Part shown: one piece after another, positions 56,301 through 63,813 of the stretch
How the letters are laid out: every line of letters starts with the position of its first letter
Position numbering within the stretch: position 1 is the stretch's first letter
The notes under the pieces: model-generated
What the model saw: the letters and a program-made list of their open reading frames with translations, nothing else
Told to the model about the DNA's origin: nothing
Databases searched by the model: none
Made by a program: the position numbers and the translations under genes
DNA from: Verrucomicrobiaceae bacterium
GTDB taxonomy: Bacteria > Verrucomicrobiota > Verrucomicrobiia > Verrucomicrobiales > Verrucomicrobiaceae
Length of the DNA stretch: 64,000 bases
Assembly: GCA_016713245.1 (NCBI GenBank)
Contig: JADJPM010000004.1
Location: 2,418,001-2,482,000 of the forward strand
Direction: 5' to 3'

Positions 56301-59300
56301 CGAGCTTGCTGCCATCGGCGGAGGAGGTAATGGCCTGCCACTTGCGATCCGAGTCCCGAGGCGTCCAGACTTCGCCGACGGCACCCGATTTGAAGGCGGA
56401 AATGGCGATGGTGAAGGTCTGCTCGGTGAAAGCTCCTCCGTCGTCCTGCGCACGCACGGTGACGGTGGATACGCCAGGGGTGCTACCGGGGGTGAAGCTG
56501 AGGCTGCCACTGGCCGAGAGGGTCGGCTGGACGGTGAAGAGGGCGGGGTTGGTGACGCTGGGCAGGCTGAGGGTGACGGTCTGCCCGCTCTCATTCGGGC
56601 CGGGGGAGATGGCGGAAACCACGCCTGGCTGGGTGTAGGGACCACTGCCGGGGAATCGGGTGATGGGAGGGGCCAGGGTGAAGGTGGGCGCATCGTTCAC
56701 CGAGGTCACCGTGACGGTGAAGCTGCGGCTCGTGCTGGCGGTGCCATCACCGACTGTGACGGTGATCATGGCGGTGCCATTGAGGTTCGCCGCTGGGGTC
56801 AGAGCGAGCGTGCGGCTGGCGCCGCTGCCGCTGATCACGATATTGGCCACGGGGATGAGGGTTTCGTTGTTACTGGCGACTTCGATGACCAGCGCGTCGA
56901 GGTCTTGCCCCGCATCCTGATCCCCCACGGTGAAGGGGACGGCGGTGATGGGGGTGTCCTCATCCGTGGTCTGATCAGCGATGGTGGAGATGGTGGGCGC
57001 ATCATTCGCATCGGTGATGTTCAGCGTGAGTGCTACGGAGTCACTGGCCGCAGGTGTGCCGCTGTCCGTGACGGTCATGGTGATCTCATAGATGCTATCT
57101 AGATCGGCATCGGTGCGGGTCTCAAAGTCGAGCGTGCCGTTGAGGGAGAAGGCACCCGTGGTGGGGTTCAGCGTGAATTTGTCCTTATCCGGCCCGCTCT
57201 TGCTCCAGGTAAGGGTCTGCGCCGGAATGTCTGCATCCGTGACAAAGAGTGTGGTGGAGTAGGCGGCATTCTCTGCGAGGTTCACCGCCACCGTGGCAGG
57301 CACGGGATCACCAGCGAGGTCTTTGATGACCGGGGCGGCATTCGCCGGTGTCACGCTGAGAGTAAAGGTCTGCGCCGCCGTGGTGAGCGCGGTGCCGGGG
57401 CCGCCGATGCTGGTATCATCCGTCAAGGTCACGCTAAAAGCAGCGCTGCCAGTGCTGCCATTCGGCGTGAAGGTCAGGTTGCCCGTGACGGGATCAATCG
57501 CAGGCCCAGCCGTCAGCAGGTTGTCACCGCTCGTCTTGGTGATGGTGAAGCTGAGCGTCTGCGGCACCGTGCCATCACCATCGTCGATGGCGGTGGCCCA
57601 TGCCGAGCGGGTCTGCGGCGCATCCGTCGCCACCAGGGTGATGTCCGCAGCTTTGGTGAAGCTGGGCGCTTCATTCACATCGGTGATCGTGATGCTCAGA
57701 GCCACCGCATCACTCGCTGGCGTGGTGAAACTGTCCGTTACCGTCAGCGTGACCTCATAAATGCCATTGGCGTCCGCATCGGCGAGCGCTTCGAAATCCG
57801 GTGTGTGGGCCGGTTTGAAGCTCAAAACGCCCGTCGCGTCATTCAGGTCAAATTTGGCCTCATCCGCGCCGCCAAGGCTCCAGGTGAGCGTTTGCGCCGG
57901 AAGGTCCGCATCCGTCGCATCGAGGTCGAGGACGGTTGCGGCGCTGTTTTCGGCAAAGTTCAGCGAATGTGTGGCTCCGTGGCCGGTGATGACGGGAGCC
58001 GCATTCGCCGGTGTCAGGATCGTGAGATTGGCCCCTGCCACCATGCCAGTGCCACCGGTGAAACCATCGGTGAAGCTCAGCGTCCAAGTGCCGTTCGGCA
58101 TCCTCCCGACGAAGGACTCGGCGAAGCTGCCGCTCTCCGGCTGGTAACTGCCTGAGGGCAGCGGATCGGGGGTGGTAGCGGAGAGTTTGCCAGACGCGCT
58201 GTCGGTGAAGTGGTAAACGCCGTGCAGGTCTTCGGTGTTCCTTATCCTGTCGATGAGCACGAGGGCGGTGCCATCCGGGGCGATGAGGCTCACCTTCATA
58301 TCAAAAATATTGCCGTGAACTGCGGTGAAGTCTGCGCTCACTCCTGTGACCGTGCCGGACCTGCCACTGACGGCAAAGGAGACGTCCAGGTTACCCGGAT
58401 CAGGGATCGCGCCGACTCCGGTTCCAGGCACACTGTCACTGGTGCTGATGATGATGGTGTAGGTCTTCTGCGTGATGCCATCTTTGGCAGTGACACGCAC
58501 CTCGAGGGTGTTGAGCCCAGTGATGAGCGGGATCGACTCACTCAGCACGCCGTCGATGAGCGGCGTATAACTTCCACCATTGATCCGGTAGTGGAGAGGT
58601 GCCGAAATCTTCACGGGAGAGGCACGGACAGATGCGTTCTCCCGGCCTGGTAGGCTGACGCTGTAAAGCGTATTGGCTGGGGAGAAGCCGGGGGACAGAG
58701 TCGCAGCATGCAGGCTGAGGCTCAAAAGGTTGGCGTCGTTTGATAACGTGGTGAACAACGTCTCAACGCCATAGCCGGTGCCGAAAGCATTCGTGGCATA
58801 GGCGCGGGCATACACGCCTGTGCCGGGTGGTAATCCGGTCAGCGTGCCGTTGAAGACACCGAGACCCGTGCCCATTGCCACCTTATTCGCCGCCGTGGTC
58901 GGATTCGGCGTGGTGGCCCACACGATGCCGCGCTCCAGAACGTCGCCACCGCCGTCTGCCGTCACCTCGCCCCCCATCTCCGCCGTGGCGGAGCCGATGC
59001 TGGTAGGTTCAGTCGAGGTCACGGTCGGTACTGCCGTGGGCACCCTGGGCACGGTGCCAGCGAAGATGGCACCAGAATCGCCAACGATCCACCAGTGTGC
59101 CGCATCAGCCGCCCAGATGCCATGCAGCACGACACCACCTCCTAAAGTGTCTTCTAGGGTCCAAGTGTTGCCATTGTCACTGGATTTGATCACTCTGCCA
59201 CCATCGCCCACCGCCCGTAGATTCGTGGCGCTGGTGCCGGTGATTCCGGTGAGCTGTAACACACCACCCGTAAGCTTCTCTTCCCAAGAGGAGCCGCCAA

Positions 59301-59967
59301 AAAATAGGGAGCCGCCATTGTCCTCCACCGCCCAAGCCTGTGTCCCCGCCGCCCACACTCCGAATAGCCAGTGGCTGGTGCCAGAGGTCTGAGTGAGCCA
59401 CGAGGTGCCATCATAACGACGGATCGTGCCAACGCCACCCACCGCCCAGACATTTGAGGCGCTGGTCCCCGAGACACTGAAAAGGTGTTGAGACGTATTC
59501 GAGGTCTGCGCCTGCCAGGAGGTGCCATCGAATTTCACCATGGCACCGTTCAATCCCACCGCCCAGACATTGGAAGCATCCGCGCCCCACACCGCCTTGA
59601 GATCCGCCGTGGTGTCAGAAGCCACCAAGGTCCACCCCGCGCCATCGAATCTCTGAATCGTACCGCCGTCTCCCACCGCCCACACATTCGTAGCACTGGT
59701 GCCCCACACGCCAGATAGATTCGCCTCCGTGGCAGCCAAGACTGCGGTCCACGACGTGCCATTATACCGCAGGATCGTGCCGCTAGTGCCCACGGCCCAG
59801 ACATTGGAAGCATCCGTTCCCCAGACCTCGCGCAAATCATGGGAGTTTCCAGTAAACTGATTGGTCCAGGTGAGGTTCTGCGCCTCGGCCTGCAAAAGGG
59901 AACCGAGTAGGAAAGCGAACATCAGACCGAGCTGACGCAGTGAGGGAAAGATGGCGCGTGACATCAT
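47305..59967 (-). CDS. Giant secreted multi-domain protein with four beta-propellers (4,220 residues)
   Basis: The signal peptide is MSRAIFPSLRQLGLMFAFLL to about residue 29. Domain order (approximate): seven-bladed propeller of NVWAVG repeats (30-308), FN3-like (310-410), cadherin-like beta sandwich (412-510), proprotein-convertase P-like domain (520-655), cadherin/Ig-like repeats (655-1198), propeller 2 with seven ITSSADGSKLAAV blades (1198-1490), Ig-like repeats (1490-2219), propeller 3 with seven blades (2219-2512), Ig-like (2512-2838), anchor-D domain (2839-2955), FN3-like (2955-3055), an anchor-D domain split by an RCC1-like seven-bladed propeller (3058-3440), cadherin-like (3443-3530), a pectate-lyase/polymorphic-repeat beta helix (GGAI repeats, about 3635-3795), Ig-like domains, then an Asp-rich linker and C-terminal module (4070-4220) like that of the hydrolase at 3762-7259. 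No enzyme motif was seen. An adhesin/surface-structure role is likely but unproven. The next gene start overlaps by ATGA. Confidence 0.9.
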   Translation of the reverse strand: MMSRAIFPSLRQLGLMFAFLLGSLLQAEAQNLTWTNQFTGNSHDLREVWGTDASNVWAVGTSGTILRYNGTSWTAVLAATEANLSGVWGTSATNVWAVGDGGTIQRFDGAGWTLVASDTTADLKAVWGADASNVWAVGLNGAMVKFDGTSWQAQTSNTSQHLFSVSGTSASNVWAVGGVGTIRRYDGTSWLTQTSGTSHWLFGVWAAGTQAWAVEDNGGSLFFGGSSWEEKLTGGVLQLTGITGTSATNLRAVGDGGRVIKSSDNGNTWTLEDTLGGGVVLHGIWAADAAHWWIVGDSGAIFAGTVPRVPTAVPTVTSTEPTSIGSATAEMGGEVTADGGGDVLERGIVWATTPNPTTAANKVAMGTGLGVFNGTLTGLPPGTGVYARAYATNAFGTGYGVETLFTTLSNDANLLSLSLHAATLSPGFSPANTLYSVSLPGRENASVRASPVKISAPLHYRINGGSYTPLIDGVLSESIPLITGLNTLEVRVTAKDGITQKTYTIIISTSDSVPGTGVGAIPDPGNLDVSFAVSGRSGTVTGVSADFTAVHGNIFDMKVSLIAPDGTALVLIDRIRNTEDLHGVYHFTDSASGKLSATTPDPLPSGSYQPESGSFAESFVGRMPNGTWTLSFTDGFTGGTGMVAGANLTILTPANAAPVITGHGATHSLNFAENSAATVLDLDATDADLPAQTLTWSLGGADEAKFDLNDATGVLSFKPAHTPDFEALADADANGIYEVTLTVTDSFTTPASDAVALSITITDVNEAPSFTKAADITLVATDAPQTRSAWATAIDDGDGTVPQTLSFTITKTSGDNLLTAGPAIDPVTGNLTFTPNGSTGSAAFSVTLTDDTSIGGPGTALTTAAQTFTLSVTPANAAPVIKDLAGDPVPATVAVNLAENAAYSTTLFVTDADIPAQTLTWSKSGPDKDKFTLNPTTGAFSLNGTLDFETRTDADLDSIYEITMTVTDSGTPAASDSVALTLNITDANDAPTISTIADQTTDEDTPITAVPFTVGDQDAGQDLDALVIEVASNNETLIPVANIVISGSGASRTLALTPAANLNGTAMITVTVGDGTASTSRSFTVTVTSVNDAPTFTLAPPITRFPGSGPYTQPGVVSAISPGPNESGQTVTLSLPSVTNPALFTVQPTLSASGSLSFTPGSTPGVSTVTVRAQDDGGAFTEQTFTIAISAFKSGAVGEVWTPRDSDRKWQAITSSADGSKLAAVVYGGQIYTSTDSGVTWMARESNRDWLAITSSADGSKLAAVNDGGQIYTSTDSGVTWTARESDRSWSSITSSADGSKLAAVISRPAVAAGDPGVPGQIYTSTDSGVTWTARDSARAWTSITSSADGSKLAAVVDDGQIYTSTDSGVTWTARESDRNWFSITSSADGSKLAAVVFGGQIYTSTDSGVTWTARESDRNWFSITSSANGSKLAAVVFGGQIYTSTDSGVTWTARESNRGWRSITSSADGSKLAAVNDGGQIYTSEGSGLPEVAAGRAFTVANFTTAEASTGVVSYTVTNNNPALFTVQPAIAPDGTLTLTAGQAAGTATVTGSAIYGGGAATTPQSFPIQVIKRLKIRELFLFTFNDSPSEQYRRIAAGETFVGVFRAALFDNPSGIPLVLSGPDAALFQLDPVTGILEFKTVPSFAGGRVYDFTLSVGSAASVNGMATARIRLTDQDVNLMPSFTKGADLTDVPATVSPRIIPGWATGISDGDAAATQALTFTFRAISGENLLSVPPAIDPATGNLSFTPSGIAGTARYAVTLTDDATINGSPALTTAEQTFDLTFIAPANTAPVLVSTGPFAAMESFNLAENTAVAIPVIGVTDADSGQTHTWALSGADAGMFQLIALTSPAGTYQLAFKTGSTPDFETKTDANGDGIYEVIVTATDSGTPAASDSVALSITITDDNDAPTVSAIGPQSTNEDTPKTIAFTVADQDAGQSVAALVVTATVHVDDTALIPQTAENIVLGGSGASRTLTLTPAADLSGTAEITVSVTDGQAEHHTTSRTFILTVNAVNDAPSFTLPANVTRFPGSGAYTQAGVVSAISPGPADESGQTVTLSLPTITNPTLFTVPPTLAVDGSLSFTPGSAPGVSTLTVRAQDSGGAATEKTFTIAISSLAVTFADVTMNEDSTLAVGPAGFTGSPGPILNKITASSNPTLIPFDANAAAAATVTLTPAANQSGTSTITVASSDEFATVTNTFTVTVNAVNDAPTFTLPAEPAWTARDQPRQWTSITSSADGTKLAATTRSSFFGTVRVDGAIWISNDSGLSWKKENPSDNFSSITSSADGSKLAAAMVSGQIYTSTNSGRSWTARESIRSWQSITSSADGSKLAAVVNGGQIYTSADSGVSWTPQDSNRRWKFITSSAAGNKLAAVVDGGHIYTSTDYGATWMPRMTDADRDWRSITSSADGSKLAAVVFNGQIYTSTDSGATWTARASSDVWETITSSADGNKLAAAYRGKVHASIDSGVTWTEQASSFGGDSITSSADGNKLAAAGGQLSTSEGPRWQNVAALSGTFTQANFATAISPGPADESTQTVSFTVTTDKPGLFSVRPAIAPNGTLTFLPGRDAGNATVTVRAVDTGGTANGGVNFSEKTFTITITKPLKLKEFVFVTTQDMPQRIERSIPEGQSEVLVVTSETYGIDNNLPIRHFSLGEVEHFTLTPTTVSGLGVYQLKFKEKMNFEDLPPGFNGGSTYVVYIQVGEDGSPLGGDQAEIHINVTDVNEMPSFTIVKDATQTRPTTTVPATVAPQIIPGWATGIDDGDSRATQSLNFTFTPVSGAFRLSAGPAIDPATGNLTFTPSGTTGTARYRVKLTDDASINGGAALTTAEQFFDLVFTAGAPEITVTPPASLDFGDVPLGQSVTKEFTVTNDGFAPLTFTPSLLSGPNTGEITLSDPKPQELRQHGLHTTFNLTFKPGTLGAKTVTLRLISNDGDEAQVDFTLTGTATTAPPALTTTTVTQIEQTKASAASSVTNAGGSDITERGFLYAVKTANADPQLLGASVVKVAVEGSLNALSAPLTGLTPGTEYALRAFATNAGGTAYTPVVPFTTLAGAPEIAVFEPAARELAQPQLTGWGENFDGQLNTPTDLPAAVKAVAVGARHTVAVLTDGRVRVWGSGNVLTIPLEAQSGVQAVATSDFHIVVLKTDGSVFAWGNNRSGQCSIPAELTGKIVTAIAAGAYHTLALTSEGKVVAWGLNTYRQSAVPDTAKSDVKAIAAGDAHSLALKQDGTVIGWGDSFLGQIPRGLTGVTGIAAGTGNSLVLKSDGTVLGYELRAAVPAGLGAVKAIASGHVNRAAVKADGSVVVWGDVLYDKTTGGSSLRSVQQVAMGKFHIYALTGTELDFGSQGVGSSSPAKAIKVKNTGTGPLTISGITVTGDHAADFAIASAPSSVAAGSEATFTLTFTPSASGSRSASLEIKSNDSDEATLIVPLTGGSTSANADLASLGVTNSELSPAFDPQVKDYTLRLNAGTSNVTVTPTLAQANATVTVSNTGVGAASKDILIVVTAQDGVSQKTYTLKTALAVTNRAATGAGSLQDVVNGPTNPAPPSTATVNIAVPNAVSVTSVRITFDTAALPAPPAAASESADEDETQPQARFAAASDAPPPTTSAWRVIDASRSRSGFTIAGYPGNQGLIEIAAGSRIKFVNTTFTGGGSTGLMLDGAAIINHGELVLENCTLSYNQAVNGGAIFNSSTGILTLERCTFLNNTATETGGAIHNEGQLTLRHCTFSHNSALTSGGAIHNTGTCQIEDSILAGNYCPTEAASDVSTTGNLTLTGTSILRTLSGTATVTGTRLTSDPLLMPALSIYGEPAVLPLAAFSPAINAATTSTSLLDQHFLPMDGLPDAGASEYQNLTPLIELTTTDLTTNEDTATTPLTFYFTDEDSPAITYELISQDEDLIADTGISVTDAGDGTFDLTFTPKANANGLARILLAAHDGIGTTYEDLLIDIRPVNDRPTLATVPEHNAAANTGPATVPSLLSAEVGGGDDEAQTQGLTYQVIASDPTLFSVQPTVNPVTLALTYTPSGLVGTTTLALIATDDGGTANGGVNTSVPSTLTLRLFGTPVEAWRQTYFGQSDAGGNRSDLLDADFDGVANLLEFAFGLQPTASDNRDLQRTGTFTTGGLVRTGQPIVGIEPTQYSLDYRAVFIRRRDHAAAGLIYTPEFSALLNVWQPSSAIPTVLATSGDYELVTVPYLPFVNGRKAQFFRIRVHVAP
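55490..56375 (-). repeat. Seven 120-base direct repeats encoding propeller 2 blades
   Basis: Copies of the ATCGGCGGAGGAGGTGATGG region start at 55561, 55681, 55801, 55921, 56074, 56194 and 56314. Spacing is 120 bases except one of 153 that carries an 11-codon insertion. The two copies around 55620-55860 are almost identical, suggesting recent amplification or gene conversion. The paralogous block at about 52430-53310 is more diverged. Confidence 0.88.
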
Positions 59968-60341
59968 GGCAAAAGGATTAACCTAAGCAGAGGCGAGTCC
60001 CCTTTTCACGAGATTGTTTGAAAGTATTTGCTCCAATCACTCCAGTTTTTAAAACTCGCCCCCTCCGAACTCGTAGGACCGAGATCCACAAAGGGAAGCC
60101 TTCACTCATTAGCGCTGACAAGTTTCCACCAGTCTTCCAGAGCCCGCTCCTCATGAACGATCCGATGCATGCAGAGGAGTCGGCATCGGGAGCCTGCACG
60201 TTCGCCGCGGTAAAGAGTCAGTTGTTTTTCTCCAAGCTGGCGAGTGAACAACTTGCCCCCCCTGTCACTTCGGCTATGGAAGTCCGAACAGCGCTGTTTT
60301 CCGTCCCTTGGCGCTCTCTCACACTTTCTGATACCCCAACC
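59968..60341. other. 374-base spacer between divergent giant gene and aldolase/dehydrogenase gene
   Basis: No RNA, repeat or gene was recognised. It should contain two divergent promoters, but no strong -35/-10 pair was found. In-frame codons upstream of the aldolase start remain open but do not resemble the family. Confidence 0.5.
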
Positions 60342-62315
60342 ATGCAGTCTCTTTGGAACGACACTGAAGCCGCCACTTTCGGAACCGACGCCCTCGGCCA
60401 ACGCGTTTACAGCAGCCGCCTCCTCGGCAAGAACCCCGCTCTCGTGCTCCATGGTGGTGGCAATACCTCCGTCAAAGTCACCGAGAAGGACTACTTCGGC
60501 GATTCCGTGGACATTTGCTACGTGAAGGGCAGCGGCTGGGATCTCGCCACCATCAAGCGTGAAGGCTTCGCCCCCGTGCGCATGGCGGCGCTGCTCAAAA
60601 TGGCCCAACTGCCCACCATGACCGACGAGGACATGGTCCTGCAGCAACGCGCCGCGATGACGAACCCCAATGCACCTGCCGCCAGCATCGAGGCGATTTT
60701 GCACGCCATCTTGCCGTTCAAGTTCGTCGATCACAGCCACGCCAATGCCATTTCAGCGCTCACCTGCTCGAAAGACGGCGAAAAGCGCACTCAGGAGCTT
60801 TTTGGCAAAAAAGTGCTCGTGCTGCCTTATGTGATGCCCGGCTTCGTTTTGGCCAAACAGGTCTTCGACGTGCTCCAGAAGACCGATCTGCGAAAAGAAG
60901 GCATCGAAGGCATCGTCCTGCTCAAACATGGCCTTTTCACCTTCGCTGACGACGCCAAGGCCAGCTACGAAAAGCACATCGAACTCGTCACCCAGGCTGA
61001 AGCCTACCTCGCCAGCCAAAGTGATGCGGGCACTCCTGCCCGCACGGAGATCAAAACCGACCTCCTCGCCCTCGCCAAACTCCGCCAACTCGTCTCCAAG
61101 ACCCGCGGCTTCTCCCAAATCGCCCGTCTCAGCACCAGCGAGGCCGCTTTGAGCTACTCTGCGCTGCCCAACATCGCCGATTGCGGCGCACGTGGCCCAT
61201 TGACGCCCGATCACAGCATCCGCACGAAGCGCATCCCCGCCGTGCTCGGTGACGACCACGCTGCCAGCATCCAAACCTTCGCCGCGAACTACGAGAGCTA
61301 CTTCAAAGCCCACGCGAGCACGCAGACCATGCTCGACGCCGCCCCGCGCTTCGCCGTCTGGCCCGGCAATGGCATCGTCAGCTTTGGCGATACCTTGAAG
61401 GACGCCAAAATCGTCGCTGACATCGCTGAAAGCACAGCCGCCACCGTCACGCTCGGCGAGCGCACCGGCGGCTGGGCACCGCTCAGCGAGAAAGACATCT
61501 TCGACATCGAATACTGGGACCTCGAGCAGGCCAAGCTCCGCAAAGGCCCCGCCCGCAAGGTGCATCAGGGCAAAGTCGCCCTCGTCACCGGCTGCGCCGC
61601 CGGCATCGGCTTCGCCATCGCCGAATCGCTCGCCGAGCAGGGCGCCCAGGTTGTCGGTCTCGACATCGACAAAGAAATCCCCGACATCATGAAGAAAATC
61701 GGGGCCATCGGCATCGTCGTGAACCTCACCGAGGACCAGCCCGTGCAGGACGCCATCGACTTCACCGTGCGCGAGTTCGGCGGCATCGACATCGTCGTCA
61801 GCAACGCCGGCATCTTCCCGAAGAACGACGCCCTCGACGTCATGGCGCAGACCGATTGGGACCGCACCCTCATGATCAACCTCACCAGCCATCAAAAGCT
61901 GATGAACAAGGTCATCCCGTATGTGAAGCACAGCGTCGATGGCAGCATCATCTTCGTCGGCAGCCGCAACTTCAAAGCCCCCGGCCCCGGTGCGAGTGCC
62001 TACTCCTGCTCCAAGGCCGCCCTCACGCAGCTCTGCCGCGTCGCCGCCCTCGAACTCGCCCCGTGGAAGATCCGCGTCAACATCGTGCATCCCGACGCCG
62101 TCTTCGACACCAAACTGTGGACCCCCGAAGCCCTCGCCAAGAGCGCCGCCCGCTACAACATGACCGTCGAGGAATACAAAACCAAGAACCTCATGAAGGT
62201 CGAGATCCGCTCCAAAGACATCGGCAACATGGTCGCCGCGATGGCGAGCCCGTTGTTCGCTAAAGTCACCGGGGCGCAGATCCCCGTGGATGGCGGGAAT
62301 GACCGGGTGATTTGA
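60342..62315 (+). CDS. Bifunctional class-II aldolase/short-chain dehydrogenase (RhaD/YuxG-like)
   Basis: The 657 residues combine an N-terminal class-II aldolase/adducin domain (SSRLLGKNPALVLHGGGNTS, DICYVKGSGWDLATI, VDHSHANAISALT with metal-binding His residues, LLKHGLFTFADDA) with a C-terminal SDR domain: VTGCAAGIGFAIAESLAEQG (Rossmann G-x-x-x-G-I-G), IDIVVSNAGIFP and the catalytic YxxxK in SAYSCSKAALTQLC. Such fusions occur as rhamnulose-1-phosphate aldolase/alcohol dehydrogenases that turn rhamnulose-1-P into DHAP and lactaldehyde, then oxidise or reduce the lactaldehyde. Sugar specificity is not certain. The start was set at the ATG before the conserved sequence; 108 codons of open frame lie upstream. 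Confidence 0.9.
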   Translation: MQSLWNDTEAATFGTDALGQRVYSSRLLGKNPALVLHGGGNTSVKVTEKDYFGDSVDICYVKGSGWDLATIKREGFAPVRMAALLKMAQLPTMTDEDMVLQQRAAMTNPNAPAASIEAILHAILPFKFVDHSHANAISALTCSKDGEKRTQELFGKKVLVLPYVMPGFVLAKQVFDVLQKTDLRKEGIEGIVLLKHGLFTFADDAKASYEKHIELVTQAEAYLASQSDAGTPARTEIKTDLLALAKLRQLVSKTRGFSQIARLSTSEAALSYSALPNIADCGARGPLTPDHSIRTKRIPAVLGDDHAASIQTFAANYESYFKAHASTQTMLDAAPRFAVWPGNGIVSFGDTLKDAKIVADIAESTAATVTLGERTGGWAPLSEKDIFDIEYWDLEQAKLRKGPARKVHQGKVALVTGCAAGIGFAIAESLAEQGAQVVGLDIDKEIPDIMKKIGAIGIVVNLTEDQPVQDAIDFTVREFGGIDIVVSNAGIFPKNDALDVMAQTDWDRTLMINLTSHQKLMNKVIPYVKHSVDGSIIFVGSRNFKAPGPGASAYSCSKAALTQLCRVAALELAPWKIRVNIVHPDAVFDTKLWTPEALAKSAARYNMTVEEYKTKNLMKVEIRSKDIGNMVAAMASPLFAKVTGAQIPVDGGNDRVI

Positions 62316-62443
62316 CAATCCTGCTGTTTAGATGTGCGCCAGATTGTGTGCCCGGAGGGAAGGCAGGGGATTTCCATCCCCTGCTCAGCCTGACGGCGCA
62401 GAAATGCGTTGCCGGTTTCCTTTTATGTTAAAGGTACGCAGGC

Positions 62444-62629
62444 ATGAAGCCCCAACGTCCTGCCTGCAAGCCTCCCCAAAAGCCGCAATGGCGGCCTGAG
62501 CATTGGTTGATGTTTTGGCAGATACTCCTGTCGCGTTTACCTTGGATCATCATCGCTGTGGCGATGGCGGGTTCTTCTTATGGCATCCGCGACTGGCTTT
62601 TGATTTCTCGCTGGTTCCCGATTCGATGA
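62444..62629 (+). CDS. Small membrane protein (61 residues), tentative
   Basis: The basic N-terminus (MKPQRPACKPPQKPQWRPEH) is followed by one hydrophobic segment (WQILLSRLPWIIIAVAMAGS). No homology is recognised and the Shine-Dalgarno is weak, so it may be spurious. Confidence 0.35.
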   Translation: MKPQRPACKPPQKPQWRPEHWLMFWQILLSRLPWIIIAVAMAGSSYGIRDWLLISRWFPIR

Positions 62630-62699
62630 ACTGCGGCACATGTAAACCTTCCGTTAGAGTCATTTGTTCAAGGACAAATAGGATGATAGGCCATTATGA

Positions 62700-63410
62700 T
62701 CAAAGCCGGGGGCTGCCGTCTTTGGCTTTGAGGTACCGCACACCTACGTCGCGCTTCCACTCAGCGGTTTGACCGGTGATTTTAAGAAGGCCCTTTTCGC
62801 CCCTCACATTCGTCTCATATGTATCTGGCTCCTGAGCCTTTTTCCAGGTGCCGCTGCTTTGATCGTTGGAGAAGTCCAATTTCAATATGCCGCCTTTTTC
62901 AAAAATGATCCTACCGCTCACATGTTCGGTGGTGGCGTTCATATGGTAGGTCCACTCTTTGAACAAGGCCGTGGGAGCCGGAATCATTGCAGGTTTCCCA
63001 GCCTCGATCTCTGCGCGCACCTTGCCCAGTTGAGTTACGACATCGAGCTTCTTGCCATCGCTGCTGGCTAGTATGGCATCAATGCGCGCGATGGCTGCTC
63101 TCATGGCGGGTTCCAATGCTTTCACGCGGGCGGCATCGTAGCTCTTGAACAAGTCTTTCGCGCTCGCCTGAGGCTTTAGCACCGGTTCTCCGGCAACTTT
63201 AGCCTTCATCTGCGCGCGCAGTATGTCTGCTCCATCCGTGTCACCGGCCTTCACAAGGTCGGCAATGAGTGGCACGGTGGCTTTTTCAAGCGTGTCGTTA
63301 ACCTTCTGTAGCGCCGCCGCAGCCTTATTGTGATAGTCGGCAGCGATCTGGGCGGGAGTGTCAGCGAAGGCGCTGGAGGCGAAGACGAGGGCGGCGAACA
63401 GGAGTTTCAT
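62700..63410 (-). CDS. Exported hypothetical protein, helical with beta C-terminus
   Basis: The signal peptide (MKLLFAALVFASSAFADTPA) is followed by a helical region (YHNKAAAALQKVNDTLEKAT, DLVKAGDTDGADILRAQMKA) and a C-terminal part with EWTYHMNATTEHVSGRIIFE and TYETNVRGEKGLLKITGQTA, a lipocalin-like or DUF-type beta sheet in which aromatic residues alternate. I do not recognise the family. A REP-like repeat cluster begins about 70 bases upstream. Confidence 0.75.
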   Translation of the reverse strand: MKLLFAALVFASSAFADTPAQIAADYHNKAAAALQKVNDTLEKATVPLIADLVKAGDTDGADILRAQMKAKVAGEPVLKPQASAKDLFKSYDAARVKALEPAMRAAIARIDAILASSDGKKLDVVTQLGKVRAEIEAGKPAMIPAPTALFKEWTYHMNATTEHVSGRIIFEKGGILKLDFSNDQSSGTWKKAQEPDTYETNVRGEKGLLKITGQTAEWKRDVGVRYLKAKDGSPRL

Positions 63411-63479
63411 GAGCGTGAGAATAGTTGCGCCTGGGAGGATGGCTGCAAGGTGCAATGTCGTGCTACTTCACTCGCTCGG

Positions 63480-63545
63480 CAGCGGTGTCGCCGATGCAAG
63501 GTGCTCCTTGCCCCTCTGCCACCGCACTCCACGACGCTCACGCGC
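63480..63545 (+). repeat. REP-like element, copy 1
   Basis: This copy runs from CAGCGGTGTCGCCGATGCAA to CACTCCACGACGCTCACGCGC. It has an internal GCAAGG/CCTTGC hairpin. It is near-identical to copy 3 (63670-63738) apart from the centre. Confidence 0.85.
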
Positions 63546-63569
63546 GAAGCAAAGACGCTCCCGATTCAC

Positions 63570-63621
63570 GCGCCAGCGTCGTGGAGTGCGCGTGGCAAGC
63601 GATAGCGCGACACCGCTGTCG
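63570..63621 (-). repeat. REP-like element, copy 2 (inverted, shorter)
   Basis: Read on the reverse strand it begins CGACAGCGGTGTCGCGC and ends CGCACTCCACGACGCTGGCGC, matching both ends of copies 1 and 3 but lacking their centre. Orientation is opposite, so copies 1-2-3 form a head-to-tail and inverted cluster as in BIMEs. Confidence 0.8.
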
Positions 63622-63669
63622 TGTGCCGGAGGGTGTGCAAAGGCCTCAGACCGTTCTTCCTGCGCCCGA

Positions 63670-63738
63670 CAGCGGTGTCGCCGATGCAAGGGATGCCCCT
63701 TGCATCTCTGCCACCGCACTCCACGACGCTCACGCGCC
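63670..63738 (+). repeat. REP-like element, copy 3
   Basis: Same ends as copy 1, with a perfect ATGCAAGG/CCTTGCAT stem around GATGCC in the centre. It ends 75 bases before the transposase start codon. Confidence 0.88.
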
Positions 63739-63813
63739 ATTCGAACACGCCCTAAGGGTACGTGACGCTTCGCGCACTCGAAAGTCCATCGAGGTCTCGG
63801 GCGTTCCTGAGGC

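Noticed and set aside
55490..56375. Regular 120-base repeats as a possible CRISPR array
   Set aside because: Units are coding, in frame, nearly identical along their whole length and lack unique spacers of constant size; no cas genes in the window.
60018..60341. N-terminal extension of the aldolase/dehydrogenase
   Set aside because: The extra 108 codons do not resemble a class-II aldolase or signal peptide, and the conserved sequence begins at the ATG at 60342.
60753..62318. Leftward 521-codon frame opposite the aldolase/dehydrogenase gene
   Set aside because: Antisense to clear catalytic motifs of both domains; its translation is low-complexity Gly/Asp/Val-rich.
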